From Halomonas sp. JB37 (GTDB lineage: Bacteria > Pseudomonadota > Gammaproteobacteria > Pseudomonadales > Halomonadaceae), in the NCBI RefSeq assembly GCF_002332255.1, contig NZ_NRGW01000001.1:3410001-3474000 (forward strand): DNA of 64,000 bases, given 5' to 3'. A model generated the notes under the pieces. That model worked only from the letters and a program-made list of their open reading frames with translations, did no database searches and was not told where the DNA came from. A program made the translations under genes and the position numbers. Positions 54,486 to 63,332 of this stretch are shown here, in pieces (the first letter of the stretch is position 1; each line of letters starts with the position of its first letter).

Positions 54486-55561
54486 AACTCATCGGATTGA
54501 GCCGCACAATCGCGTTAACCATGGCAGCGATGGCTTTTGGGATAACGCTGCTAGTCGTGGTGACCTCTTATGTGTTCTATTTCATTGCCTTCCATTTTTG
54601 GCAGGGGTCGATTAACGATCCAAGCATGTTTCCGGCTGGGCCAGAGTGGGCTTGGCTCATTATCACAACGTTGATTGGTTTGACGTTCGCCGTGATAGTA
54701 GGTATTCACTTGGCGCGTCGCATTCTGGTACCCCTAAACTCCGTAACAGCAAGCATCCGTCGCGTCGCGCAAGGCGACCTGGACGCACGCGCCACTACGG
54801 GTGATCGCTCGTTAGGTGAGGCCGCTGTGTTAGCCAACGACTTCAATGCCTTGGCAGATCAATTACAGCGTATGTCCAAGGAAATGACTTTCTGGAACGC
54901 AGCTATTGCTCATGAGCTGCGTACACCGGTTACTATTTTACGCGGACGCCTGCAAGGCTTGGCAGAAGGCGTATTTCCCCCCGAAAAATCCCAGTTTCTG
55001 AGTCTCCTTACCCAAATCGATGGCATGGCACAATTGATTGAAGACCTTCGCGCCGTAAGCTTAGCCGAAAGCGGTCATCTGAACCTTGAGATCAAGCAAT
55101 GTGACCTTTCTGCTGAAATTGAATCAGTCGTTGAGTTTTGTAGGCATGCTCTGAATGCATCAAAACATTATCCAATCTTTGATCTGCAATCGGGCACCGT
55201 GTACTGCGACCCAGTTCGTATCCGTCAGGCGTTGCTTGCGTTGCTGGAAAACGTTCGCCAGCATGCATCACCAGGGTCGCTTATCATCGAAACGCGCCAG
55301 GATGATGGGTGGTGTGTTTTACGTGTTATAGATACCGGCCCAGGCATACCGCAGGAATATGCTTCTCAGATTTTCAAGGCATTTCGGCATGCGCGAGACG
55401 TTGACAGTGGTATGCCAAGAGACAAGCAAGGAAGTGGACTCGGATTGGCGGTAGTCGCGGCGATTGCAAGAGCCCACCATGGCGAGGCCAGATGCTACCC
55501 CTCTGATGAAGGTGGATCTTGTTTCGAATTGCGCTGGCCCACCCCATCACATAGTGCGTGA
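54482..55561 (+). CDS. adeS: Sensor histidine kinase (AdeS-like)
   Basis: A 359-residue membrane kinase. Two membrane helices (about 10-35 and 58-80) flank a short periplasmic loop, then HAMP (about 80-135), the phospho-acceptor His in WNAAIAHELRTPVTILRGRLQGLAEGVF (about 140-165), and an ATPase domain with the N box ENVRQHA, IDTGPGIP and GSGLGLAVV. The dimerisation segment follows AdeS closely. ATG 54482 overlaps the regulator stop (ATGA). The very short periplasmic loop suggests that it senses membrane-level or intramembrane signals. Confidence 0.88.
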   Translation: MKLIGLSRTIALTMAAMAFGITLLVVVTSYVFYFIAFHFWQGSINDPSMFPAGPEWAWLIITTLIGLTFAVIVGIHLARRILVPLNSVTASIRRVAQGDLDARATTGDRSLGEAAVLANDFNALADQLQRMSKEMTFWNAAIAHELRTPVTILRGRLQGLAEGVFPPEKSQFLSLLTQIDGMAQLIEDLRAVSLAESGHLNLEIKQCDLSAEIESVVEFCRHALNASKHYPIFDLQSGTVYCDPVRIRQALLALLENVRQHASPGSLIIETRQDDGWCVLRVIDTGPGIPQEYASQIFKAFRHARDVDSGMPRDKQGSGLGLAVVAAIARAHHGEARCYPSDEGGSCFELRWPTPSHSA

Positions 55562-55650
55562 TTTTTGAATGAACCAGCTTCTCATCTTTTAAGCCCTGCG
55601 CCCTATAAAGACCCGACCCACAAAACAGGCATCTCCCAAGTAAGCACCGC

Positions 55651-56466
55651 TCAACGCACGCAAACCATCACTACAAGCACCATGGTCAGCAGTAGCAGAT
55701 ACACCCTGGAATGAATACGATCAGGAATGCGCCCGATCCAGGTCGATGCTAAGCGGATACCGAGCCACGAGCCCACCGCCAGTACCAACAAGGCGCCCAG
55801 ATCCACATAACCGGCATACCAGCCCCCCCACGCGGGGTGATTTGCCGACAGCAACACATACGTCGCGCTGCCACTCACCGCCATGGGCAACGACAACGGA
55901 TTGGCCATGGCAGTGGCCGCCGTCATACTCGCGCCTCTACGACGCATGAGCGGTACGGTCATTACACTACCGCCCACGCCTAGCAAGGCAGCCACTGCAC
56001 CAATCAATGTCCCCGTCATCGCCGTTACCCCACGCCCCATAGGACGCACATCACTCTCCGACTGATGCAGAAAACCAGGCCGCAGAACGGCATCCGCAAT
56101 CGTGATGCTCAGATAGCCGATGAATGCCCAGCGCACCCACTCGCCACTTAACGACACGGCAGCCGCCGCGCCAAGCACAGCGCCCACGGCGATATAGCCG
56201 ACCAGCGGTCGCACCAGGTGCCATCGCACGGTCTTCCGTTGATGGTGGCGCCATGTGGACAGGGAAGCAGCAAACACCATCAACGCCGTCGAGGTAGCCA
56301 CTGCAATATGCATGGCCGCCTGACCGATACCACTATCCGGCCCATGGACGGTAATCAGCTGGATATACAGCAAAGGAACCACCACGAACCCACCACCAAA
56401 ACCGAACAACACGGTGGTCACTCCCGCCAACCCGCCACAAACTAGCAATACGCTATACACCGGCAC
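55651..56466 (-). CDS. TauE/SafE-family membrane exporter
   Basis: A 271-residue membrane protein with about eight helices in two related halves: GLAGVTTVLFGFGGGFVVVPLLY near the start and TGTLIGAVAALLGVGGSVMTVPLMRRRG in the middle. Members move sulfite, sulfoacetate or other organic anions, or are of unknown function. It diverges from the AraC gene with about 100 bases between likely starts, so that regulator may control it. Confidence 0.85.
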   Translation of the reverse strand: MPVYSVLLVCGGLAGVTTVLFGFGGGFVVVPLLYIQLITVHGPDSGIGQAAMHIAVATSTALMVFAASLSTWRHHQRKTVRWHLVRPLVGYIAVGAVLGAAAAVSLSGEWVRWAFIGYLSITIADAVLRPGFLHQSESDVRPMGRGVTAMTGTLIGAVAALLGVGGSVMTVPLMRRRGASMTAATAMANPLSLPMAVSGSATYVLLSANHPAWGGWYAGYVDLGALLVLAVGSWLGIRLASTWIGRIPDRIHSRVYLLLLTMVLVVMVCVR

Positions 56467-56567
56467 TCTCCTGATGAAACGAAACAGCAGGCACTATATG
56501 CTGGCGAGGTTTGGCCGACATTCGTCATTCGGACAACCATCAACGCGTTTCAGCCAGGTTCACGCTT

Positions 56568-57353
56568 ATGCTCAATACGCCGCTGTCAGAGGTGGATCAT
56601 GTAGCAAGACCCGTGGTGGCCATCGGTACTGACTACTGTTCCGGCACCCTCCTCGACTTTCATACCCACCGCCGCGCCCAGTTTCTCTATGGCATGACCG
56701 GCGTGATGGAAGTCAATACGGATGACGGCACCTGGATGGTGCCGCCTTACAGCGGCGTCTGGCTACCGGCGGGCAAGCGCCATCAAGTGCGCATGAACGA
56801 GGTGAGCACCCGAAGTCTGTATATCGAGCCCCACGTCGCACCACGCGCTTCGCCCAGCTGCGAGGTGCTGGTCGCGACACCCCTCCTACATCACTTGCTG
56901 CTGGCTTCCGCCCACATCCCCGCACTCTATGAGGAAAACGGCCGCGACGGCGCCCTGGCGCAACTACTTCTCTACGAACTGGAACAGGCTCAGGCCCTGC
57001 CACTGTTTGCGCCCCTGCCTCATGACCTTCCGCTCGCCAGCCTGTGCAGAGCATTCCTCGGCCAGCCGAACATTCACTCCCTTCCCGAAAAGTGGGCTCA
57101 GCAGTTGCATTGCAGTCAACGCACTTTCAATCGCCTGTTCCGCCAGCAAACCGGACTCTCCTTTGGCGTATGGCGCCAGCAGGCCTGCCTGATGGCGGCT
57201 ATTCCCAGGCTGCTATCCGGCAGCTCCGTTACCCGAACCGCACTGGAACTTGGCTACGACAGCCCAGCCGCTTTCTCCAGCATGTTTCGCAAGGTGCTTG
57301 GCCAATCCCCTACCGCTTTCGTCCAAGCGACTAGCCGCCAACGGGAGGAGTAG
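56568..57353 (+). CDS. AraC-family transcriptional regulator
   Basis: A 261-residue regulator with an N-terminal cupin (HTHRRAQFLYGMTGVMEVNTDDGTWMVPP, about 32-62, the PAGKRHQVRM motif following) and C-terminal paired helix-turn-helix (QLHCSQRTFNRLFRQQTGLSFGVWRQQACLMAA and VTRTALELGYDSPAAFSSMFRKVLGQSPTAF). The layout matches the NimR/YeaM type that governs adjacent exporters. The frame is open from a TTG at 56511 but no start there has a good ribosome binding site; ATG 56568 is a tentative choice. Confidence 0.82.
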   Translation: MLNTPLSEVDHVARPVVAIGTDYCSGTLLDFHTHRRAQFLYGMTGVMEVNTDDGTWMVPPYSGVWLPAGKRHQVRMNEVSTRSLYIEPHVAPRASPSCEVLVATPLLHHLLLASAHIPALYEENGRDGALAQLLLYELEQAQALPLFAPLPHDLPLASLCRAFLGQPNIHSLPEKWAQQLHCSQRTFNRLFRQQTGLSFGVWRQQACLMAAIPRLLSGSSVTRTALELGYDSPAAFSSMFRKVLGQSPTAFVQATSRQREE

Positions 57354-57772
57354 CAAGCATAGTTTGTTCAGAGGTTAGCGAGATGTGCTGGTGCTTCCAG
57401 CAGGAATTGTGCATTCCAGCGTAGCGTCGGACGACGACTCCTACATGGTCGGCGCTTAGCCACCGGATCCACCGGAACAATATCCAGAAATAAAGCGCGG
57501 CGACCCCGCGCGGCTTGCGACAGCACAGGCGCGGGTGGCTTGCGTAGCCTTACCAAAAGAATCCCCGGTAGGCGGGCCACTGGCATCACTTTGGGGAAAG
57601 GGCTCTTAGAGAGCCAAGCTCTGCCCACGGCCCATTCGGATCACATATTGAGCCGATTAGGCTTTGTATTCGGCTCAAGATCATTTTCTAGAGTGATATG
57701 AGTGAACCGATACGCGAGTGAGTACAATATGGCGGGCATTCAGATGCCTGATACACACGTCACGGCCCGCAC
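57354..57772. other. Gene-free spacer containing a hairpin shared with 62857-62883
   Basis: No gene is recognised in these 419 bases; one open frame at 57368-57628 on the minus strand has no family likeness. GAGCCGA (57650-57656) and TCGGCTC (57670-57676) form a hairpin whose arms and flanking bases recur near 62857. Confidence 0.5.
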
Positions 57773-58723
57773 CTATTCGGAATGCGCCTTCTTGGAAGGA
57801 ATGAAGTGCAGAATACCCACAACAATCGAGCCCACCAAAAAGCCAATCACCGCAGAGCACAGCGTATTGAAGCTCCAGCCCAGTATGCCGCCCAACGCAC
57901 CGGTTGCCTCGCTAATGCTATGCTCAATATGGTGTACCCAATCATAGGGTGCGTTAAACCAACCCGTTCCATCGGCGCCCAGGTTGGCCATCAGGATATG
58001 CCCGCCCACCCATAGCATGGCGACGGTGCCCACCACTGCGATAGTCGCCAGCACCTTGGGCATAGCAGTCACCAGACCACGGCCCAGCTTCTGCACGCCC
58101 GAGCTATCCCGCTTAGCGAGTTTCAGGCCGAAATCATCCATTCTGACCAACAGCGCCACCACGCCATACACCAGAATAGTGATAACAAACGCAACCACGA
58201 TCAGGCTCACCATCTGTGACCAGAACCCTTGATGCGCAACAGAAGAAAGCGCGATCACCATAATTTCGGCGGATAGAATCAGGTCAGTCCGCACGGCACC
58301 ACTCACGATCTTCTTCTCGGCTTCCGGCCCCTTTTCCACCGAAGGTTTTTCTTCATCATGGCCCCCAGAGAGCTTATGCCAGACCTTCTCCGCGCCTTCA
58401 AAGGCCAGGTAGGTGCCCCCCACCATCAGAATGATCGGCAATAGCACGGGCAAAAAGTGGTTCAGCAGTAGCGCCACTGGCAGGATGAAAACCAGCTTAT
58501 TGCGGATCGACCCCAGCGCGATCTGCTTCACAATCGCCAGTTCACGCTCCGCTGCCACCCCCTGCAAATATTGCGGCGTCACGGCCGTATCATCGACCAC
58601 CACCCCGGCCGCCTTCGCCGTCGCACGCCCAGCAGCGGCACTCACATCATCCAGTGATGCTGCGGACAACTTCGCCAATGCGGCAATGTCGTCCAGTAAT
58701 CCTATCAAGCCGCCTATGGCCAT
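57773..58723 (-). CDS. DUF808 (YedI-like) membrane protein
   Basis: A 316-residue membrane protein with about seven hydrophobic helices. The N-terminal LIGLLDDIAALAKLSAASLDDVSAAAGRATAKAAGVVVDDTAVTPQYLQG and the later LAFEGAEKVWHK are hallmarks of DUF808/YedI. Its function is unknown. GGAGGAAGC lies before the ATG. Full length. Confidence 0.88.
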   Translation of the reverse strand: MAIGGLIGLLDDIAALAKLSAASLDDVSAAAGRATAKAAGVVVDDTAVTPQYLQGVAAERELAIVKQIALGSIRNKLVFILPVALLLNHFLPVLLPIILMVGGTYLAFEGAEKVWHKLSGGHDEEKPSVEKGPEAEKKIVSGAVRTDLILSAEIMVIALSSVAHQGFWSQMVSLIVVAFVITILVYGVVALLVRMDDFGLKLAKRDSSGVQKLGRGLVTAMPKVLATIAVVGTVAMLWVGGHILMANLGADGTGWFNAPYDWVHHIEHSISEATGALGGILGWSFNTLCSAVIGFLVGSIVVGILHFIPSKKAHSE

Positions 58724-58818
58724 GGACGCTTCCTCCGTGAATAACAGTTAAAGATAGTAAAGCACATAGCGGGTGGGGCAAGTTGCCTCGTTTGCTTCAA
58801 GATTCCGATCTGTTCACC

Positions 58819-59736
58819 TTACCCTAGCAGCCCTTCCAGCTCATGACGTTGCTGAGCATGCTTGTCGGCATTTTCGTTTTTCAGCTTTTCCAGGTTGATA
58901 AGTTTCCAGCGTACGGCAGGCAGATCCGCCGCTCGAGGGCGATCAATAGCATCAAAATCGGGCGTACCGTCATGCAGGCTCATTAGGAATCGCTTGGTGT
59001 TCTCATCGAAGCGGGATTGAATATCTGCAATCAATCGGTTACGGGTGTCCAAGAGCTCTTGGAGACTGACAGAAGCTCTGGTCATTCCCTCAAATTCTTG
59101 AGTATAAGGCTGATCAAGTTTGATGAGATTCGGATTCAGCAACTCATGCGCGGGGCGCGGCGAGCTCGCAATATAGATCAGAAAAGTGCGAAATAGATCA
59201 TCCGTTAGGCCTTCGTTATCGTAAAGCAGCTTCACATCATAAAGGTCGCGCGGATGCTGACGGTCAACGGCTGCGTTCAACTTACCGCCGAACAAATCTT
59301 CGAAGGAGACAATCTGCATCTCTGCATAGCCGAACTCATCCTCAACAGCTTCAGAGACGGAAAGCGTTTCAGGATCATGAACGACGCCGCGTGTAACTGG
59401 AGAGGTTTCGATCTTGATCTCTACGCCACCCATGCGGGCAAGAAGACGAGTGGCGCCACCGCCGCCGCCCTTGATACGTTGTGTTTTGGCACCAACGATA
59501 CCGCCTTCAATGGCACACGCAATGCGATCCATAGCGTCGTTGATTTCGGAAAGGCTGTCATTCCTATCTTTAACCGGAAGGTAGGTCAGGTCGATATCGA
59601 CCGACAAACGCGGAAGATCACGATAGAACAGGTTGATCGCTGTGCCTCCCTTCAGCGCGAATACATCTTCCTTCGCCACATGCGGAAGAATGCGCACAAG
59701 GAGTGCGACCTGCGCTTCATAGGTTTCACGCGCCAT
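58819..59736 (-). CDS. AbiEii/AbiGii-family nucleotidyltransferase toxin
   Basis: A 305-residue type IV toxin of the nucleotidyltransferase fold. The catalytic core is LKGGTAINLFYRDLPRLSVDIDLTY at about 28-52, with the GG and the DID metal-binding pair intact, then KIETSPVTRG and the Lys in FGGKLNAAVDRQHPRDLYDVKLL near 145-170 (typical AbiEii). Such toxins modify or sequester nucleotides or tRNA and abort phage infection. It overlaps the antitoxin gene by 11 bases. A GGAGGCAGAAG ribosome site lies within the antitoxin end. Function as an active defence system is inferred. Confidence 0.87.
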   Translation of the reverse strand: MARETYEAQVALLVRILPHVAKEDVFALKGGTAINLFYRDLPRLSVDIDLTYLPVKDRNDSLSEINDAMDRIACAIEGGIVGAKTQRIKGGGGGATRLLARMGGVEIKIETSPVTRGVVHDPETLSVSEAVEDEFGYAEMQIVSFEDLFGGKLNAAVDRQHPRDLYDVKLLYDNEGLTDDLFRTFLIYIASSPRPAHELLNPNLIKLDQPYTQEFEGMTRASVSLQELLDTRNRLIADIQSRFDENTKRFLMSLHDGTPDFDAIDRPRAADLPAVRWKLINLEKLKNENADKHAQQRHELEGLLG

Positions 59737-60547
59737 CTTCTGCCTCCGCCTTTACAAACGCTTCAGGCACCATAATCCGATAAAGTGGATGTATCTTGCC
59801 CCCTTTTACCAGTGCACGGTCGCCACTCCCAAGATTGAATGCTGCTGGATCAAGGCGCTTGCGCCAGGGATGGTCGTGGCGATCGGCAAAGACAAAGAAC
59901 AGCCGCTTTACCTTGATCTTCTTGCAACTGTGCAGCAACGCCGACAGTAGTTTCGGCCGCAGTGTCGTCAAGCTCTCGAACACCATATCAAGGTTATGAA
60001 AACTCTCTTGGTCGGGCAACTCGTCCATGGCTTCCATAATCGCCCGTTCAGGTGCCGACATATTAAGCGTCCAGTCCCATGGCAGCGTGTCTTCGTCGTT
60101 GATATTGTTTCTGGCAAGCCCAAGTGACGGATCGGCGAACAGTAAGGTGCTGCGGGTGACGATGGGTGCGTTTAGTGGCAGTTTGCTGAGCCAGTTGGGT
60201 GTGACGTTGCCATATACCCAGATAGGCGCACTGCTACCCAGCCGCAGATAGTGATCGAAGCCCTGTTGGGTAAGTGCCGTTGTGCCACCGACATAGATGT
60301 CATAGCGCATCATATGCTGCATGGAGAGCAGGCAGGTTTTCCAATCGATTGTGGCCGACGTTGTTGCATTCGGCGCGGGGCGTCGGAAGACGCCGCGGTT
60401 AACGCGCTCCAGCCAGCCGTTATCGACGTATTTACGAGCAAGGAAACGGCTTACACCGTGGCGTTCAAGCCATGCGGTGTCGACCATGAATCCTGAAGGT
60501 ATGGCTTCAAGCACTTTCTTTAGCTTTTCTTCTTTAAGTGTACTCAT
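59726..60547 (-). CDS. AbiEi-family antitoxin
   Basis: A 273-residue antitoxin with an N-terminal winged helix (about 1-60: VLEAIPSGFMVDTAWLERHGVSRFLARKYVDNGWLERVNRGVFRRP), the DNA-binding part that represses its own operon, followed by a C-terminal domain that neutralises the AbiEii toxin. Typical gene order (antitoxin first) and overlap with the toxin. AT-rich promoter sequence upstream (60548-60640) suits autoregulation. Confidence 0.85.
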   Translation of the reverse strand: MSTLKEEKLKKVLEAIPSGFMVDTAWLERHGVSRFLARKYVDNGWLERVNRGVFRRPAPNATTSATIDWKTCLLSMQHMMRYDIYVGGTTALTQQGFDHYLRLGSSAPIWVYGNVTPNWLSKLPLNAPIVTRSTLLFADPSLGLARNNINDEDTLPWDWTLNMSAPERAIMEAMDELPDQESFHNLDMVFESLTTLRPKLLSALLHSCKKIKVKRLFFVFADRHDHPWRKRLDPAAFNLGSGDRALVKGGKIHPLYRIMVPEAFVKAEAEDGA

Positions 60548-60853
60548 GGTTCACAAATTAGCACTTAACTAAATAATCTGTCATTAGTATCTTTAATAAA
60601 ATCAAATTTTGTGTACTTTTAGCTCACCAATTATCTATCTTTTAAAGAACCACAGGAAGGCGATTTACCAGCTTAAGGCCCGCGCCTGCTTGTAGTCGCG
60701 ATACGACTGGATTCCAGGAGCGCAGAGAAAACCCGACTCATCCAACAGTTCAATTTACGTCAGTTTGCCGGCATCAAATACATACGATACGGCAGCAAGA
60801 CAAAACCAAAAGTGCCACCTACTTTAAATGTATGAATCTTCTGGAGATTAACA
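60548..60853. other. AT-rich spacer upstream of the AbiE pair
   Basis: No gene is recognised. The stretch next to the AbiEi gene (60548-60640) is AT-rich and must carry its promoter. The remaining part has a short open frame without a start and without family likeness. Confidence 0.4.
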
Positions 60854-60997
60854 ATGGTTCAACTAACGGGTGGCTGTCTCTGCGGTAAGATCCGAATCGT
60901 GGCCAATGGCGAGCCGCTCCGGGTAGGTATTTGCCACTGTATGGATTGCCGCAAGCATCACGGGGCGCTTTTGTATGCGGCCACCGCTTGCAGTAGG
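60854..60997 (+). pseudogene. Truncated GFA (glutathione-dependent formaldehyde-activating) family gene
   Basis: The first 46 codons match the GFA fold: GGCLCGKIRI and CHCMDCRKHHGA carry the zinc-binding cysteines of this family. Homology ends at about 60991, beside the LysR stop at 60998; the frame continues antisense to the LysR gene with no similarity. GGAG upstream of the ATG suggests that it was once translated. A complete GFA protein needs about 130 residues, so this copy is non-functional. Confidence 0.72.
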
Positions 60998-61882
60998 TCA
61001 CTCTCGCAACAGATCAATAAAGGCCCGCAAGCTGGGCGGTACATGGCGGTTATTGGGGTAGTAAAGATACAGGCCAGCTATGTAAGGGCACCAATCCTCA
61101 AGCACCGTTACTAACGTCTCATCGCGAAGCGCTACGTGTGCATAAGGTTCAGGCACATAAGCGATGCCCAACCCCGCCACGGCCGCCTCTACCATCAGCT
61201 GGCTGCTATCCAGCGTCATGGCTCCCGGCACATCGACCACCACCTCTTGGCCGTGCTGCTGGAATTCCCAGCGGTAACGTTTGCCACTGGGCAGCCTCTG
61301 CCTGATGCATTGATGCAGGGCGAGCTGATCGGGCGTCTTAGGTATCGGCTTGCCCTGTAAATAACCAGGCGAGGCAACGGCAAGAAACCGCAGCTCTCCG
61401 CCGACAGGCACGGCAATCATATCCTTGGGAACAGCTTCCCTTAGCCTTATCCCGGCATCGAACCCTTCCTCGACAATATCGACCAGCCGCCCTTCTGCCA
61501 CCAGATCAAGCTCGACATCCTGGTAAAGCGTTAGGAAGCGGGGCACGACACGCTCAAGCAACAGGCGAATCGCCGCTTCGCTAGCGTTAATCCTTAACCT
61601 CCCCGTGATCTTACCTTCAAGGCTTGAGGCTTCTTCCAGCAGAGTGTCCAGCTCGCCCAAGAGCGGGCCCAAACGCAAGAGTAAACGCTCACCACTCTCG
61701 GTCAACGAGACACTCCGCGTAGTTCGATGTAGTAGCCGCGTACCCAATCTGCGCTCAAGGGTTCGCAGGGTATGGCTTAGCGACGACCGACTAACGCCCA
61801 TTAGATCAGCCGCACGGCGAAAGCTCTGGTGTTCAGCCACCGCTTTAAACGCCTTAAGGTCCGCTAACGTCGGCTTGCTCAT
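60998..61882 (-). CDS. LysR-family regulator, divergent from an SDR gene
   Basis: A 294-residue regulator: LADLKAFKAVAEHQSFRRAADLMGVSRSSLSHTLRTLERRLGTRLLHRTTRSVSLTESG is the DNA-binding domain of the subgroup often placed next to oxidoreductases. ATG 61882 is used because GAGGGATG lies upstream; a longer frame to 61912 adds ten residues. Its 3' end borders the GFA remnant. Confidence 0.87.
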   Translation of the reverse strand: MSKPTLADLKAFKAVAEHQSFRRAADLMGVSRSSLSHTLRTLERRLGTRLLHRTTRSVSLTESGERLLLRLGPLLGELDTLLEEASSLEGKITGRLRINASEAAIRLLLERVVPRFLTLYQDVELDLVAEGRLVDIVEEGFDAGIRLREAVPKDMIAVPVGGELRFLAVASPGYLQGKPIPKTPDQLALHQCIRQRLPSGKRYRWEFQQHGQEVVVDVPGAMTLDSSQLMVEAAVAGLGIAYVPEPYAHVALRDETLVTVLEDWCPYIAGLYLYYPNNRHVPPSLRAFIDLLRE

Positions 61883-61918
61883 TGGTGAACATCCCTCACT
61901 AACTTGTCTCAATTGTTG

Positions 61919-61941
61919 AGTATTTTATTAACAGTAATACT
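61919..61941. promoter_or_regulatory. Inverted repeat in the LysR/SDR promoter
   Basis: AGTATT and AATACT arms are separated by 11 bases, the spacing of a LysR-type T-N11-A site, between the divergent LysR and SDR genes. Inferred from symmetry. Confidence 0.35.
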
Positions 61942-61990
61942 GGCCTAGCCTATCTCTCGCAACACTTAATCACTTCACGGGAGATAATAA

Positions 61991-62830
61991 ATGGCTAAAA
62001 CCTGGCTGATTACAGGCACCTCGACCGGCCTTGGCCGCCTGCTTACCGAACGCCTGCTCGAACGCGGCGACCGCGTGGTCGCCACGCTACGCCGACACGG
62101 TTCGCTGGACGACCTGCTGGCCAAGCATGGGGAGCGCCTTTACGTGGTGAACTTCGACGTGACCGATACGCAGGCAATGAGAAAGGGCGTAGCGCACGCC
62201 TTTGCTGCCTTCGGTCGAATCGATGTGGTGGTCAGCAACGCGGGCTATGGCGTGTTTGGCGCCGCCGAAGAAGCCACGGATGAACAGATTGAGCGGCAGA
62301 TAGCGACCAATCTCACCGGCTCGATTCAATTGATTCGGGCGGTGCTACCCCACCTGCGCGAGCAAGGAGGTGGGCGTATCGTGCAGGTATCGTCGGAAGG
62401 CGGTCAAATCGCCTACCCGTGTTTCAGCCTTTACCACGCCAGCAAATGGGGCATCGAAGGGTTCGTCGAGTCGGTCGCGCAAGAAGTCGCACCCTTTGGA
62501 ATCGACTTCATCCTTGCCGAACCCGGCCCCACCGCCACCCAATTCAGCGAGGCGCTGGACCGCACGCACCCCATGCCCGTATATGAAGAAACACCCGCGG
62601 GCGAAACGCGCCGTGCGTTGGCGTCGGGGGCTTTCGCCATTAAAGGCGATGCGGTTAAAACCGTGAGCCGCCTCATCGACACCGCCGACCTACCCTCCGC
62701 CCCGTTTAGGCTGGCATTGGGCAGCACGGCCTATCACTCCATTAGCCAAGCGCTGACGCAAAGGATGAATGAACTGGAGGCCAACAAGCCGCTAACGCTG
62801 GCGGCCGATAAAGATGCGTTCATCGAATAG
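61991..62830 (+). CDS. Short-chain dehydrogenase/reductase
   Basis: A 279-residue NAD(P)-dependent classical SDR. The cofactor motif is ITGTSTGLGRLL (about 6-17), NAG is in VVSNAGYG, and the catalytic Tyr-Lys pair is in YHASKWG, with Ser upstream in VSSEGG. The Arg-rich ATLRRHG region favours NADP. Substrate unknown. The LysR gene divergent from it is the likely regulator. Confidence 0.88.
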   Translation: MAKTWLITGTSTGLGRLLTERLLERGDRVVATLRRHGSLDDLLAKHGERLYVVNFDVTDTQAMRKGVAHAFAAFGRIDVVVSNAGYGVFGAAEEATDEQIERQIATNLTGSIQLIRAVLPHLREQGGGRIVQVSSEGGQIAYPCFSLYHASKWGIEGFVESVAQEVAPFGIDFILAEPGPTATQFSEALDRTHPMPVYEETPAGETRRALASGAFAIKGDAVKTVSRLIDTADLPSAPFRLALGSTAYHSISQALTQRMNELEANKPLTLAADKDAFIE

Positions 62831-62856
62831 AGCGTGCCCTACACAGAGGAGGAAAT

Positions 62857-62883
62857 GAGCCGATTATGGCGCCCTTTCGGCTC
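62857..62883. repeat. Dispersed hairpin (second copy of the 57650 element)
   Basis: GAGCCGATTA and TCGGCTCAA arms match those at 57650-57678; a third GAGCCGATTA half lies at 62891-62900. The central bases differ, as expected for a family of small palindromic repeats or terminators. Confidence 0.45.
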
Positions 62884-63008
62884 AAAATGTGAGCCGATTA
62901 AGGTTGATAGTCAGCTCATGGACGATGGTATGGGCAAAAAGTTATTATCCAGCTAAATACTTTTCTTGCCGACCTCATGCACTTTCATCTTCTCTGACTG
63001 GACACGCT

Positions 63009-63314
63009 ATGCATAATCTATGGATTCCCGTCGTTGCCATTTTAGCCGTTGCGGGCCTGATATTCGGCAGCCAGGCCTACTCCGAGGCCCAGCGTGATGC
63101 CCACATCGCCGCGATCATATCGGAACGCCTCGACAGCCAGGCACCGACCGAGATTTCCCACTTGGCGCGAGTCAACAAGGGCTATGGGGTATGCGGTGAC
63201 TACGAGCTCTCAGGCGCCGAGTCCGGCCACTTCTACTACAACAGCGCCACCAAGCGCCTGGCATTAGGCACCGATGCCCCGCTGTATCAAGACAACTGCG
63301 GGGGGCGTCTCTGA
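63009..63314 (+). CDS. Small exported or membrane-anchored hypothetical protein
   Basis: A 101-residue protein with one N-terminal hydrophobic helix (IPVVAILAVAGLIFGSQAY, about 5-24) and a hydrophilic tail. Two cysteines, in GVCGDYEL and DNCGGRL, could form a disulfide in the periplasm. ATG 63009 is used; the open frame extends further upstream without a sensible start. No family recognised. Confidence 0.5.
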   Translation: MHNLWIPVVAILAVAGLIFGSQAYSEAQRDAHIAAIISERLDSQAPTEISHLARVNKGYGVCGDYELSGAESGHFYYNSATKRLALGTDAPLYQDNCGGRL

Positions 63315-63332
63315 GGGTCTCTTAGAACCTTT

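Noticed and set aside
57368-57628. Open frame of 86 codons on the minus strand in the spacer after the AraC gene
   Set aside because: Arg/Pro-rich translation without family likeness, no ribosome binding site, and GC-rich sequence that leaves long frames by chance.
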